Position numbers and translations under genes: made by a program. The notes under the pieces are model-generated. The model was not told the origin of the DNA. It did not search any database and saw only the letters and a program-made list of their open reading frames with translations. From contig CACEJY010000001.1 of assembly GCA_902559985.1 (NCBI GenBank), forward strand, positions 18,732 to 82,731: DNA of 64,000 nucleotides, read 5' to 3'. Below, one piece after another: positions 1 to 10,398 of this stretch. How positions within the stretch are numbered: position 1 is the first letter of the stretch; each line of letters opens with the position of its first letter. This stretch comes from an uncultured SAR116 cluster alpha proteobacterium. Lineage in GTDB: Bacteria; Pseudomonadota; Alphaproteobacteria; Puniceispirillales; Puniceispirillaceae.

Positions 1-2
1 AA

Positions 3-101
3 TTTTCAAAGTCTGAAGTATCGTTAAAGAAACCAGCACCAAAGCCAAACGAACACTTTGAGGAAATTATGAAAACGTGGCTCGGTGGTGAAATCAACTA
101 A
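3..101 (+). CDS. C-terminal fragment of a CDS truncated by the window edge, possibly a CaiB/BaiF CoA-transferase
   Basis: Open frame from the window start to TAA at 99-101 (FSKSEVSLKKPAPKPNEHFEEIMKTWLGGEIN*). The tail resembles CoA-transferase C-termini and a CoA-transferase lies nearby. Confidence 0.35.
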   Translation, partial: FSKSEVSLKKPAPKPNEHFEEIMKTWLGGEIN

Positions 102-140
102 GGTTTAATTAAACTTAAAAAAACATGAAAGGGGAGCATC

Positions 141-752
141 ATGACTCAAAAACCGATAGTCAAGATGTATTCAGACTTCAAGAGCCCATATGCATATATC
201 GCTTTTAAGCCTGGAATGGAACTCACCAAAAAATACAATGTTGATATTAAATGGCGACCATTTCAGTTACGCCTCAAAGGCAAAGGGCAAAGAAGCATTT
301 ATTCTGAATGGAAAGTAAAATATTCTTACATGGATGCAAGGCGTCATGCGAACCGGCTTTACGATAAACAAATGCTTAGAGGCCCGCTCAAAATTTTTGA
401 CACCACCCCCGCTCTGATTGGGAGTCTATTTGCCGAAAAGAATAACCTGCTGCATAGCTATTGTACGAACGTTTTCGAGTCATTTTTCAAACGAGAGTTT
501 GCCGCGGATGACTGTAATGAGGTGGCAGAATTATTGGAGACGCTTGGTTTGTCAAAGGATGAGTATCTTGACTTTTTGTCAAACGAAGGCAAGACACTTT
601 TTGAACGCTGTCTTGAGGAAGCATCCGAGGATCAGATTTTTGGAGTTCCGATATTTGTGTTCAATGGAGAACAGTTCTGGGGAGCCGATAGGATTTGGTT
701 GCTTAAAGAGAGATTAACTGAGGCAGGCCTGACCAAAAGTAGTGAAAAATGA
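141..752 (+). CDS. DsbA-family / 2-hydroxychromene-2-carboxylate isomerase-like protein
   Basis: 203 aa ORF. N-terminal thioredoxin-fold pattern KMYSDFKSPYAYIAF and C-terminal GVPIFVFNGEQFWGADRI are typical of the HCCA isomerase/DsbA family. Upstream GGGGAG SD. Confidence 0.82.
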   Translation: MTQKPIVKMYSDFKSPYAYIAFKPGMELTKKYNVDIKWRPFQLRLKGKGQRSIYSEWKVKYSYMDARRHANRLYDKQMLRGPLKIFDTTPALIGSLFAEKNNLLHSYCTNVFESFFKREFAADDCNEVAELLETLGLSKDEYLDFLSNEGKTLFERCLEEASEDQIFGVPIFVFNGEQFWGADRIWLLKERLTEAGLTKSSEK

Positions 753-1450
753 GTCGTAATAAAACAACTCTGTTTTTTTGGCCAACGCCAAACTGTTACA
801 AAGTCAGCATCCTATTAGAAGAGCTCGAGCTGGAGTATGAAGTGCACCCTGTTCACATCGGAAAAGGTGAACAGTTTGATCATGAGTTCCTAGAAATTAG
901 TCCACACAGCAAAGTTCCTGCTCTTAGAGAAGATACTGCTAATGGGAAAACACAAACAATATTCGAGTCTGGGGCTATTATGCTGTATTTAGCAGAAAAA
1001 CATAACCAGTTACTTGGTGGCAAAAAAACAAACAAGCTGTCAGTAATTCAATGGCTAATGTTTCAGATGGCTAATATTGGCCCTATGCTTGGTCAGGCAC
1101 ATCATTTTAGGCATTACGCTAATGAGAATATTCAGTATGCAATCAATCGATATACGAATGAAGCTTCAAAAATATACGCTGTGCTCGATGCGCAGCTTGG
1201 AAAATCACAGTATATTGCGGGGGAGGATTACAGTATCGCTGATATTGCAATTTACCCTTGGTTAAGACCACAAAAAATGCAAGGTCAAAACATATCCCAT
1301 CACCCCAATATTCAGCGATGGTATAATACAATGCGGGCACGACCCGCAATAAAGCGCGGACTTTTGGTGATGCATGAAAAAGTTAGCAACATTAGAAAGA
1401 AACCAGTTGGTGACGCATGGAAAACTTTATTTGACCGTCAGTCAAAATAA
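749..1450 (+). CDS. Glutathione S-transferase family protein
   Basis: FWPTPNCYKVSILLEELELEYEV, SPHSKVPAL and SIADIAIYPWL motifs. ATGA overlap with the preceding gene. Confidence 0.88.
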   Translation: MSRNKTTLFFWPTPNCYKVSILLEELELEYEVHPVHIGKGEQFDHEFLEISPHSKVPALREDTANGKTQTIFESGAIMLYLAEKHNQLLGGKKTNKLSVIQWLMFQMANIGPMLGQAHHFRHYANENIQYAINRYTNEASKIYAVLDAQLGKSQYIAGEDYSIADIAIYPWLRPQKMQGQNISHHPNIQRWYNTMRARPAIKRGLLVMHEKVSNIRKKPVGDAWKTLFDRQSK

Positions 1451-1478
1451 CCAACCCTAAAAAAGAAATGACCATGCC

Positions 1479-2732
1479 ATGACAAAAATGCTTTCCAAAT
1501 ACCGTGTACTCGATATCACTCAGTTTGTTGCCGGGCCAACGTCATCCCGAATAATGGCTGAGCTCGGCGCTGATGTAATCAAGGTTGAACTGTTTCCTAC
1601 TGGTGATCATGCGCGACGATCCGGCCTTCAAGCCAAGAACAAAAACATTAAACAATGCACTCAAAGCACTTATTTTGCACAGCACAATCACTCGAAGCGG
1701 AGCATTGCAATAAACTTAAAATCAGAAAAAGGGCAATCAATTATAAAACAACTAGTAGGGCAATCCGATGTATTAATCGAAAATTTTGCACCAGGCGTTA
1801 TTGGCCGCATGGGTCTGTCATATGACGAGGTAAAAGCAGTGAATCCAGAAATAATCATGTGTTCAATTTCTTTTGCTGGCCAACGGGGACCACTCTCAAA
1901 GGAGCCTGGATTCGATTACATGGCTGCCGCTTACGCCGGTATTACTGAGATGGTTGGGGAGAGTGATCGCCCTCCAAGTCAAGTGAGCATGGCAGTTGGA
2001 GACAGTGCCACTGGAATATCTGCCGCAATGGCTGTAATGGCCGCCTTGTTACACCGTGAACATACAGGCGAAGGTCAATATATAGACTGCTCACTCTTAG
2101 ATACTTACCTTCAGATGCATGAGGATTATATTCCGCGAGTTGGCATACGAGGTGAGGCCGCTTTGCCAAAGCGCTCAGGCTCACAACATCCTAATGGCGG
2201 CCCAACAGGCATTTTTGACTGTAGCGACGGTACTTTCATACAAATGATGGTAATGCCATACCAATGGCCTAGACTTACAGAAGCAATTCAAATGCCCGAA
2301 TTAATGAATGACCCAAGATTTGACTCGCCACGGCAACGCCGAGAAAACAAGTTTGATTTGCAAATTATAATTGAAAAGTGGATGAAAAGCATTGGTTGCC
2401 GTGACAAGATTCTTGAAATTCTGAGGAAGACACGGGTGCCAGTTGCACCAGTATTGACGTTACAAGAGGCAATTTCACATCCCCACGCGACTAAGCGAGG
2501 AGCAATACGTCATCTAGATGATCCATTTATTGGTAAATTTCCAATACCGGGGCAGCCGCCTCTTTTTTCCGAGTGGTCCTACAGCAAGAGGCTCAAGGCA
2601 CCTCTATTGGGTGAACACAATGAAGAGGTGCTCACAACTATTTGCGGAATGGAAAAAGAAGAAATATCAGAACTTATCAAGGATGGTGTAATCGTCTCAG
2701 ACCCAACACTCCGTAACTCTTCGCATGAATAA
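1479..2732 (+). CDS. CaiB/BaiF family CoA-transferase
   Basis: RVLDITQFVAGPTSSRIMAELGADVIKVE, NLKSEKGQ and GFDYMAAAYAGITEMVGE family motifs. Confidence 0.9.
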   Translation: MTKMLSKYRVLDITQFVAGPTSSRIMAELGADVIKVELFPTGDHARRSGLQAKNKNIKQCTQSTYFAQHNHSKRSIAINLKSEKGQSIIKQLVGQSDVLIENFAPGVIGRMGLSYDEVKAVNPEIIMCSISFAGQRGPLSKEPGFDYMAAAYAGITEMVGESDRPPSQVSMAVGDSATGISAAMAVMAALLHREHTGEGQYIDCSLLDTYLQMHEDYIPRVGIRGEAALPKRSGSQHPNGGPTGIFDCSDGTFIQMMVMPYQWPRLTEAIQMPELMNDPRFDSPRQRRENKFDLQIIIEKWMKSIGCRDKILEILRKTRVPVAPVLTLQEAISHPHATKRGAIRHLDDPFIGKFPIPGQPPLFSEWSYSKRLKAPLLGEHNEEVLTTICGMEKEEISELIKDGVIVSDPTLRNSSHE

Positions 2733-2759
2733 ATTTTGCCTATTATAGTACCAAAATAG

Positions 2760-4424
2760 TTATTTTTTTGCTCCTGTCAGACGACGCATTACTGGCGAAG
2801 CAATTTGATCGGAGATATGGAAATCCCATAATGCCGATTTTTCACCAGAGACAAAGTCCTCAAAGGCTGCATCTAACTCTTCAAGATTGGTAAAGCTAAC
2901 GCCGCCAAGACCAAAGCCACGTGCCACACTGGCGAGATCAGTTTGTCCAAAAGTCGCACCGGTTTCATCGTGCCCATCAACGCGTAGTTTATGAATTTCT
3001 GATCCATAGGCTGCGTCATTCATCACGATCATCAACAATTTGATTCCATGCCGCTTTATAGTTTCAAGCTCTTGTGCATGCATCAAAAAACCACCATCAC
3101 CATCAATCAATACAACCTGTGTTTCAGGGCGGGCAGCTGCAACACCAATGGCATAGGATAACCCGTTTCCAATTGCGCCAAATTCTCGAATGGTCAAAAA
3201 CGCATCAGCCGAACGGCCCGTCATATGAGCCGCGTAATAAGAACAATGACCAGAAGAATTCACCATAAACCAGTCTTTGGGCAATTTTTGATCCAGCGCC
3301 TTGATCATCTGGCGCGGGTCAATCACATCAGGCGCTACCTGAAATGGCAGTGCATCGGGATATTCGGCAGCTTCCTGCTGCGCTGCCAATTCATCGCGCC
3401 ATTCATGGCTACCTGAAGAGCAATCCTTGATATTACCAAGAGCGTTCAAAATTGCATCAACACCAATTTTGGCATCCGCGCAAAGATGATGATGTGCTGC
3501 CACACGACCTTGCTGATAAATGATAGGGTGCGTGTCAATATGCAGTATCTTAGCATTAGGATATAACCGGCCCGCGTCGGCAGAATGTGATGCGAGGCTC
3601 GTGCCGACAGCAATCACCAGGTCAGACTCCAGGCAAGCCTTGCGCGCCGTATCAGAGGCGAAACCACCAACGACATTCAAGGAATGGATTGAGCGATGAA
3701 AAAGACCACGGGCTGGTAAACTCGTCAAAAGCACCGCGCCAATTTTATCGGCAAGGCGTATACAGGACGGGCCCGCATCGGCCAGCACGGCGCCTCGCCC
3801 TCCAATCAACACTGGCCTTTTTGCCTGCGCTACCAAAGCCGTTACGGCATCCACAACTCCCGGATCAGGAAATACCTTTCCGGCAGATGGAACGAAATCA
3901 GACGCCGCTTCAATAGTAAAATTAAGATTACCCCACTCACTTTCCTGTAGATCAAAAGGCATCCCAATCACAACTGGAATGCCACTCATTTGGGTGCGGG
4001 AAAACGCATCCTGAATCTGACGGGTGACCCGAGGCTTATGCAAAATCCTTACATACTCGGCGCCACAAGCCGTTACAAACGGTGCTTGGTCAATTTCTTG
4101 ATTATACCATGAAGCCCGCAATGGTGATTCCCCAACAAATAGCACGAGCGGGATCCGTGCTCGCACGGCTGCGGAAAGGCCCGTCATTACTTGTGTTAGC
4201 CCAGGCCCGCATGTGACCGTAGCGAGGCCAGGCTGGCCTGTTACCCGTGCATAGGCCATAGCCATCGAGACGGCACAATGCTCATGCCGCGCATAGGTAA
4301 AAGACACGCCAAGATGGGCAAGCGCGCCAGCAAAGTGCATATTGCCATCGCCAAGCAGAGCAAAACAATGACCAACTCCCTGCGCCTTAATGGCTTTTGC
4401 CACAACATCATATGTTTTCATCAA
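2760..4424 (-). CDS. Thiamine pyrophosphate-binding enzyme (acetolactate synthase-like)
   Basis: ARHEHCAVSMAMAYARVTGQPGLATVTCGPG at the N-terminus; TPP motif GDGGFLMHAQELETIKRHGIKLLMIVMNDAAYG. Confidence 0.88.
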   Translation of the reverse strand: MMKTYDVVAKAIKAQGVGHCFALLGDGNMHFAGALAHLGVSFTYARHEHCAVSMAMAYARVTGQPGLATVTCGPGLTQVMTGLSAAVRARIPLVLFVGESPLRASWYNQEIDQAPFVTACGAEYVRILHKPRVTRQIQDAFSRTQMSGIPVVIGMPFDLQESEWGNLNFTIEAASDFVPSAGKVFPDPGVVDAVTALVAQAKRPVLIGGRGAVLADAGPSCIRLADKIGAVLLTSLPARGLFHRSIHSLNVVGGFASDTARKACLESDLVIAVGTSLASHSADAGRLYPNAKILHIDTHPIIYQQGRVAAHHHLCADAKIGVDAILNALGNIKDCSSGSHEWRDELAAQQEAAEYPDALPFQVAPDVIDPRQMIKALDQKLPKDWFMVNSSGHCSYYAAHMTGRSADAFLTIREFGAIGNGLSYAIGVAAARPETQVVLIDGDGGFLMHAQELETIKRHGIKLLMIVMNDAAYGSEIHKLRVDGHDETGATFGQTDLASVARGFGLGGVSFTNLEELDAAFEDFVSGEKSALWDFHISDQIASPVMRRLTGAKK

Positions 4425-4681
4425 CCATCACCACAAGAATTCAAAGATAATTGCCTAACGCCTGCTGCCTCCAACAGGATGGGTTATTTTAAGTATTTCA
4501 ATCCACTAGATAAGAATGCGGAGAAGACAACTTGTCAAATCAAAATCATTTACTCCATCATAGTCTCTAAGCATCAGGTTTTCTAATCAATAGATTTCTT
4601 ATTGATCTCTGACCATCCGCAGTTCACGATTGTCTTTAACTTGCTTTTTACCAATCAGTTGCTCTGATGGGCACCAGAACC

Positions 4682-6061
4682 ATGACAGATAAAGTATTAA
4701 AACTTGATAAGAAGACATCCAAGCTAGAGAGCCATTGTTTTCCCCGTCACACCAAGGTAGTTCCGCCAGTGGCTGTTGAAGGAAGTGGTTGTTATCTGAT
4801 AGATGCTGACGGTAAACAATATTTTGACGGATCAAGTGGGGCTGCCGTATCTTGCCTTGGTCATGGAGATGCCGATGTCGCGGCGGCTATGAAAGACCAG
4901 ATTGACAAGCTGTCATTCGCTCATACGGGCTTTTTCACATCAGAACCTGCCGAAGCTTTGGCCGACCTTCTAATTGCCAATGCACCGTTGGGCATTGATC
5001 GAGTTTATTTTGTATCAGGCGGGTCGGAGGCAGTCGAGGCAGCATTAAAGCTGGCGCGGCAATATTTTGTTGAAATTGGCGAGAGTAACAGAACCCACAT
5101 TATTGGCCGCAAACAAAGCTATCATGGCAATACCCTTGGGGCGCTGGCCGCCGGCGGCAATGCATGGCGACGGGAACAATTCGCCCCTTTGCTTTTTAAT
5201 GCCAGCCATATTGACACTTGTTATGCCTATCGCGGTAAGGCTGATAATGAGAGCTATTTCGACTATGGCCAGCGCATGGCCAATGAATTGGAGGGAGAAA
5301 TTCTACGGCTGGGGCCAGACAAAGTTATGGCCTTTCTGGCAGAACCAGTCGTAGGGGCAACGCTTGGTGCGGTTGCTGCCGAAGATGGCTACTTCACTCG
5401 CATCCGTGAAATCTGTGATCAGTATGGTGTGCTTTTAATACTAGATGAGGTGATGTGCGGCATGGGTCGAACTGGGTCTTTGTTTGCTTGCAATCACGAT
5501 CCAGTACGACCCGATATTATAACTATTGCCAAGGGGCTAGGCGCAGGTTATCAACCGATTGGGGCGACGCTCTGTAGCAAAAATATTTTTGATGCTATCG
5601 AAGCGGGGAGCGGCTTTTTTCAGCATGGCCACACCTATCTTGCACATCCTGTTGCCTGCGCAGCATCGTTTGCGGTGCTGACCAAAATCATCAACCAGAA
5701 TTTGCCTGCCCGTTCCAGAAAAATGGGCGATATGCTGCAAGATGCTTTGCGGCAAAAATTTGGCCAACACCCATTTATTGGTGACATTCGAGGTCGCGGT
5801 CTTTTCATCGGCATCGAATTTGTGGCGGACCGCGAGCAGAAAACGCCATTCGATCCCTCCAACGGAATTAATCGCAGAGTCAAGGCCGCTACCTTTGATG
5901 CTGGTTTGTTGTGCTACCCAATGGGCGGGACAATCGATGGCAAGAAAGGTGATCATCTATTGCTAGCACCGCCATTGATCATGGAAGCTGAGCATATCGA
6001 GGAAATCACCAATAAGCTGGAAATTGGTTTTGAAAAAGTGTTTGGCTCTAAAGAGCCCTAA
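4682..6061 (+). CDS. Class III (aspartate aminotransferase-fold) PLP-dependent aminotransferase
   Basis: GSEAVEAALKLARQYF, SYHGNTLGAL, LILDEVMCGMGRTG and catalytic-Lys motif TIAKGLGAGYQPIGA. ORF extends to 4667; ATG at 4682 is the likely start. Confidence 0.9.
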   Translation: MTDKVLKLDKKTSKLESHCFPRHTKVVPPVAVEGSGCYLIDADGKQYFDGSSGAAVSCLGHGDADVAAAMKDQIDKLSFAHTGFFTSEPAEALADLLIANAPLGIDRVYFVSGGSEAVEAALKLARQYFVEIGESNRTHIIGRKQSYHGNTLGALAAGGNAWRREQFAPLLFNASHIDTCYAYRGKADNESYFDYGQRMANELEGEILRLGPDKVMAFLAEPVVGATLGAVAAEDGYFTRIREICDQYGVLLILDEVMCGMGRTGSLFACNHDPVRPDIITIAKGLGAGYQPIGATLCSKNIFDAIEAGSGFFQHGHTYLAHPVACAASFAVLTKIINQNLPARSRKMGDMLQDALRQKFGQHPFIGDIRGRGLFIGIEFVADREQKTPFDPSNGINRRVKAATFDAGLLCYPMGGTIDGKKGDHLLLAPPLIMEAEHIEEITNKLEIGFEKVFGSKEP

Positions 6062-7007
6062 TCCAAGCCAGTATCTCGTCAACGGCAATTTGGGTTTGAG
6101 CGGGTGAGACGATATCGCCAGCGATTATATGCGCGTAAATATCGTCCGATGCCCGCAAATCCACCAGTACGGTCTTATGCGGCCCGCCCCATTTTTTGGC
6201 AAATTCCGTAATTTTTTCAGCCACCACCACTTGATCTTTTGGGCTATAGTAAAATAGAGCTGGCACATCCACCTCAGCAAAATCCAAATCATCAACAGCT
6301 TTCACTAGCGCTGCCATTGGCATTAGTGCAACCGTTGGATAATCAGTTGTCCAATAGCGGGCGTGAAGATCGTTCCGTGGAACGGTTTGCTGCCAGTCAC
6401 CAATTATAAGCGGCACCCAATGTCGCGCAAATGGCCATGTCAAAAGCGTTGCTGCCCTGTTGTTAATAGCAAAATTTGGTGAAATAAAAATAAACCCAGC
6501 AATATTTTTTATCGCGGCTTTATCTTGCGCTAACGCTGCCGTCAATGTGCCACCAGTAGACGTTCCCATAACAATCAGTCTCTGGCCGATTGCAGTTCCA
6601 ACTTTCAGTGCTTCACTAACATCACGCATCCAGTGATCTATGCTGGCCTCGGCCAACGCATCTGCACTGCGGCCATGGCCGGTTAAACGCGCCAGGTATA
6701 AATTAGCCCCAAGAGCTTTTGCCACCCTATCAGGAACCGGGCGAATTTCTTGAGATGTTGCCGTAAATCCATGAAGATAGACAATCGACAATGGTGTTCT
6801 AATGCCCGGCTCTTTTGCCCAAATAACCTGTTTCTGAACACCCGCAACGACGTCATCAAACTGCTGTTCCCTTGTAGCTAGATAGGCATCAACATCACTA
6901 CCAACTCGAATCTGGTCAGGGTCAATAGTAAGATCAACGGGTTCACGCGGCGCAAATAACCACGCCAACGCCAACAACCCAACAAAGCCCAGCAGATAAA
7001 ATCTCAA
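6048..7007 (-). CDS. Alpha/beta hydrolase
   Basis: LSIVYLHGFTATSQEIRPV oxyanion region and nucleophile elbow GTSTGG. N-terminal hydrophobic anchor. Convergent 14-nt overlap with the upstream aminotransferase. Confidence 0.82.
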   Translation of the reverse strand: MRFYLLGFVGLLALAWLFAPREPVDLTIDPDQIRVGSDVDAYLATREQQFDDVVAGVQKQVIWAKEPGIRTPLSIVYLHGFTATSQEIRPVPDRVAKALGANLYLARLTGHGRSADALAEASIDHWMRDVSEALKVGTAIGQRLIVMGTSTGGTLTAALAQDKAAIKNIAGFIFISPNFAINNRAATLLTWPFARHWVPLIIGDWQQTVPRNDLHARYWTTDYPTVALMPMAALVKAVDDLDFAEVDVPALFYYSPKDQVVVAEKITEFAKKWGGPHKTVLVDLRASDDIYAHIIAGDIVSPAQTQIAVDEILAWIRAL

Positions 7008-7161
7008 GCTTTTGAATTTTACAAAAATAGTCCGGCCCCACTTCTTATAGATCTGTCAATTATTGAATTAAACCAACGTTCCAAAATGGTAGCTAATTTT
7101 CCACACAGATCAAATTACTTCGGCCTTTGCCGATAACACCAAGCAGTGCTAGGGTTTAATC

Positions 7162-7368
7162 ATGGAAGATAGAATTATCAAGCTTGAAGAAAAAATGGCC
7201 ATTTTACAGGATGAGTTATCGCAAATGGGTCATGAGGTTTATGCGCAACAAAAAGAAATGGCGCGGCTCATGATCGAAATAGGAAAATTGAAATCTCGCC
7301 TTGAGCATGTCAAGCCCGATAGTGGTATTTTAAACCCCAGTGAGGAGTCACCGCCGCCCCATTATTGA
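7162..7368 (+). CDS. slyX: SlyX family protein
   Basis: 68 aa coiled-coil protein with the characteristic C-terminal ESPPPHY. Confidence 0.85.
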   Translation: MEDRIIKLEEKMAILQDELSQMGHEVYAQQKEMARLMIEIGKLKSRLEHVKPDSGILNPSEESPPPHY

Positions 7369-7505
7369 GGCTGTTCGCATTGATATAAATGAACTGTCAT
7401 TGGTTCATGTAACAGCCCAGATGGTGCGTTTGTCGAGCTTGACCACGTCATTTGTTCCGAAGACAGACGCGATGAGGAAGTGACGAAGTAACTCTGGATT
7501 TCAAC

Positions 7506-9020
7506 CTATTCATCCAGTTTTTTCAGAAACGCTATTCCAGCTGGACTGAGTCCTGATAAGTCTTTGCCGTTTGCAATATCAGAGGCAATTGATTTCCCAA
7601 TTTCAACTCCCCATTGATCAAAGCTGTTCACGCCCCAAATAAAGCCAGACACAATAGTGATATGCTCATATAAAGCTAGTAACCTACCAAGCGCATAAGG
7701 AGTTGTCATTTCCCAGCTTATAAGCACAGATGGACGGTTTCCAGGAAAATGACGATGCGGCTCCTCTGTATTCGAAGCACCAATAGCCAGTGCCTCGGCT
7801 TGAGAAATGGCATTAATTAAAAGCGTTTTATGACTAGCCTGCCAGGCCGGATCATCTGGTCTGATCGCCGATTTACGCGCCACCAATATATCAATTGGAA
7901 CAATATCTCGTCCCTGGTGAAGCCATTGGAAAAAACTGTGCTGACTGCTAGTCCCAACACCTCCCCAGATCAGCGGGCCGGCAGGTGCAGACAGTGCATT
8001 GCCAAACCGGTCGACACTTTTTCCGTTACTTTCCATTTCAAGCTGCTGGGCCCATCCGGGAAAGCCCAATAATCGCTGGTCGTAAGGCATTAGTCCATAA
8101 GCCGTATTCCCAAGAAATGTCCTCTGCCAAATCCGCAAAAGACCCATGATTACAGGCAGGTTACTCCCAAGGGGAGCGGTCTTAAAATGTGTGTCCATGG
8201 CATGCGCGCCGGAAAGTAGCGCAGCAAAATTCTTGCTACCAATTGCAATCATGACGGGCAGGCCAACGGCTGACCACAACGAATAACGCCCACCTACACC
8301 ATCGTCAAAAGCAAAGATATGGTCTGTTGCAATACCCCAATTTTTGGCTCGCTCAGTATTCGCCGTTACTGCCACAATGGCTCGATCGGCAGCAACTCCA
8401 TTTTTTTGCAACCAATCTTTTGCCAAACTTGCATTGGCCAGGGTCTCAGCTGTCGTAAATGACTTTGATGTCACAATAAAAAGTGTTTTATGCGGATCGC
8501 ATTGGGCCAACGCGTCATAAAGCGCCGCAGGATCAACATTTCCAACAAAATGTAGAGCCGGCCCATCATGAAAGCCGGCAAGGGCCTGTGTAACCATTGC
8601 CGGACCAAGATCAGACCCGCCAATACCAAGATTAACAACGGTTGTTATTGATTCATTTGTACGCAAACTATCTACAAAACTGGAACGTTTTTTATAATCT
8701 TCACGGCTCTGATATTCGGGTGAACGCAAAGCGCAATGAGTAACAGGCTGACCTTCAGATAGATTGATTGCTTTGCCAGCAAATAGATCATCGATTAAAT
8801 CTGGCAGTGATTTTGCCTCGGCCAGCATCACAAGTTTTTCCAGAATTTTAAGCGTTATTGGCTGGCGGGTGCAATCAACTGTCAAATCTTCAAACTGCAA
8901 GCATAATGCGGCACGGTCAGGTCTGTGGACAAGATCACGTAGATGCTGTGATCTGATGTATTGTGCTGCCTGCTGCAACTCGCCTTCAATGGCGTTATTT
9001 AAATTGTGCAGATCTTCCAT
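7506..9020 (-). CDS. pgi: Glucose-6-phosphate isomerase
   Basis: NLGIGGSDLGPAM, VTSKSFTTAET, GGRYSLWSAVGLP, MESNGKSVDRFG and FDQWGVEIGK are diagnostic PGI motifs. Confidence 0.97.
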   Translation of the reverse strand: MEDLHNLNNAIEGELQQAAQYIRSQHLRDLVHRPDRAALCLQFEDLTVDCTRQPITLKILEKLVMLAEAKSLPDLIDDLFAGKAINLSEGQPVTHCALRSPEYQSREDYKKRSSFVDSLRTNESITTVVNLGIGGSDLGPAMVTQALAGFHDGPALHFVGNVDPAALYDALAQCDPHKTLFIVTSKSFTTAETLANASLAKDWLQKNGVAADRAIVAVTANTERAKNWGIATDHIFAFDDGVGGRYSLWSAVGLPVMIAIGSKNFAALLSGAHAMDTHFKTAPLGSNLPVIMGLLRIWQRTFLGNTAYGLMPYDQRLLGFPGWAQQLEMESNGKSVDRFGNALSAPAGPLIWGGVGTSSQHSFFQWLHQGRDIVPIDILVARKSAIRPDDPAWQASHKTLLINAISQAEALAIGASNTEEPHRHFPGNRPSVLISWEMTTPYALGRLLALYEHITIVSGFIWGVNSFDQWGVEIGKSIASDIANGKDLSGLSPAGIAFLKKLDE

Positions 9021-9164
9021 TTATATATTATGTGTTCCTCTAAACGCGACTTGCATTGATCTCATTAGCGTTGATGGTCGCAGACTTGCCTTCCAGTATC
9101 AATCGCGATGATTGCGAGAAATGTAATACAGAATACTGGCAGCTAAAACTACATCATACGGCTA

Positions 9165-9389
9165 TTACGGTTTGGTAATTTTTGCAACAAGCCGCCGAGT
9201 TAAAGGCGCAAGGATCGAAATCGCAGGAAAGGCCACAATCCAGCTTTTGAACCAAGCCGTCATCCATAATTTAGAAAATCCATCGCCAAGACCAGCCGTA
9301 TTCAAAACCGCAACACCGGACACAAGACACGACATAAGAATGGAAAGCAGAAAACTGAAAACCAGTGGTGCAAAACGGGCAGGTATCAT
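9165..9389 (-). CDS. DUF2798 domain small membrane protein
   Basis: RFAPLVFSFLLSILMSCLVSGVAVLNTAG...WMTAWFKSWIVAFPAI..PLTRRLV pattern. The listed ORF extends to 9506; AGGAA SD supports ATG at 9389. Confidence 0.75.
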   Translation of the reverse strand: MIPARFAPLVFSFLLSILMSCLVSGVAVLNTAGLGDGFSKLWMTAWFKSWIVAFPAISILAPLTRRLVAKITKP

Positions 9390-9573
9390 AAGCATTTCCT
9401 GTTTGTTTGAAGGCCATAAATTGATGTACCTGTTGTTATAAAGCTCATCCTTCAGTTTACTAACAAAAATTTGAACCAATATGAGATTATAAAATGTCGC
9501 GTCCAAAGAAAATTGGCATTCTAGGCCATGATCGTTATTTTCAAACTCCTAACTAAAAATCTGATAAGGAAAA

Positions 9574-10398
9574 ATGATGACAGTTCCATGTATTGTAACC
9601 TGTGCGATTACTGGCTCGGTACCGACCAAACAGGACAATCCAGCAGTGCCAGTGACCCCTTCTGAGCAAATCGAGTCTACCCATGCAGCTTTTGAGGCAG
9701 GGTCATCACTGGTTCATATTCACGTTCGTAATGACGACCAGACGCCAAGTTCTGATCCGGATAAATTTGCCGCCATCCAGAGTGGTGTAAAGACGCATTG
9801 CCCAGGCATGATCATACAGTTTTCAACTGGTGGGCGCGGCCGAGATCAGGCGCAAAGAGGGTCCATGCTGTATCTAAAACCCGACATGGCATCACTAGCC
9901 ACTGGGTCAGTCAACTTTCCCACAAACATTTATGAAAATCCCCCCGAGTTTGTCGATGGATTAGCAAACAGTATGCTGACCTATAACATAAAACCAGAGA
10001 TCGAAGTCTTTGATGTGGCGATGTTGTATAATGCCATCAATTTAATAAAACGTGGCCTGTTAACGACACCGCCTCATGTCCAGTTTGTTTTGGGTATACC
10101 CAACGCGTTGCCAGCACGGCGACAAGTGCTGGAATTTCTAATACAAGAATATAAAGAATTTGTACCAAATGGCACATGGACTGCAGCCGGCATCAGCCGT
10201 CACCAATTTGAAGTTGCCCAATGGTGCCTTGAGCTTGGTGGCCATTGCCGCACTGGGTTAGAAGATAATATCAAATTTGACCGCAACCGTCTCGCAAGCA
10301 GCAACGCCGAACTCGTGACTAAACTTACCGATATCATGACAAGTCACAACCGACACCCCGCTTCACCCGCAGAAGCAAGAACGATTCTTAATCTATAG
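9574..10398 (+). CDS. 3-keto-5-aminohexanoate cleavage enzyme family protein (BKACE)
   Basis: VTCAITGSVPTKQDNPAVPVTPSEQIEST, SLVHIHVRN, GNxHCRTGLEDN-type motif (GGHCRTGLEDNIKFDRN). Confidence 0.93.
   Translation: MMTVPCIVTCAITGSVPTKQDNPAVPVTPSEQIESTHAAFEAGSSLVHIHVRNDDQTPSSDPDKFAAIQSGVKTHCPGMIIQFSTGGRGRDQAQRGSMLYLKPDMASLATGSVNFPTNIYENPPEFVDGLANSMLTYNIKPEIEVFDVAMLYNAINLIKRGLLTTPPHVQFVLGIPNALPARRQVLEFLIQEYKEFVPNGTWTAAGISRHQFEVAQWCLELGGHCRTGLEDNIKFDRNRLASSNAELVTKLTDIMTSHNRHPASPAEARTILNL

Noticed and set aside
7411-7490. Protein-like frame NSPDGAFVELDHVICSEDRRDEEVTK* between slyX and pgi, possibly a gene remnant
   Set aside because: Very short, preceded by an in-frame stop, and no start or homologue can be named.
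9172-9441. Plus-strand 89 aa ORF opposite the DUF2798 gene
   Set aside because: The antisense strand has a recognisable DUF2798 protein with SD; the plus ORF looks like a shadow ORF.
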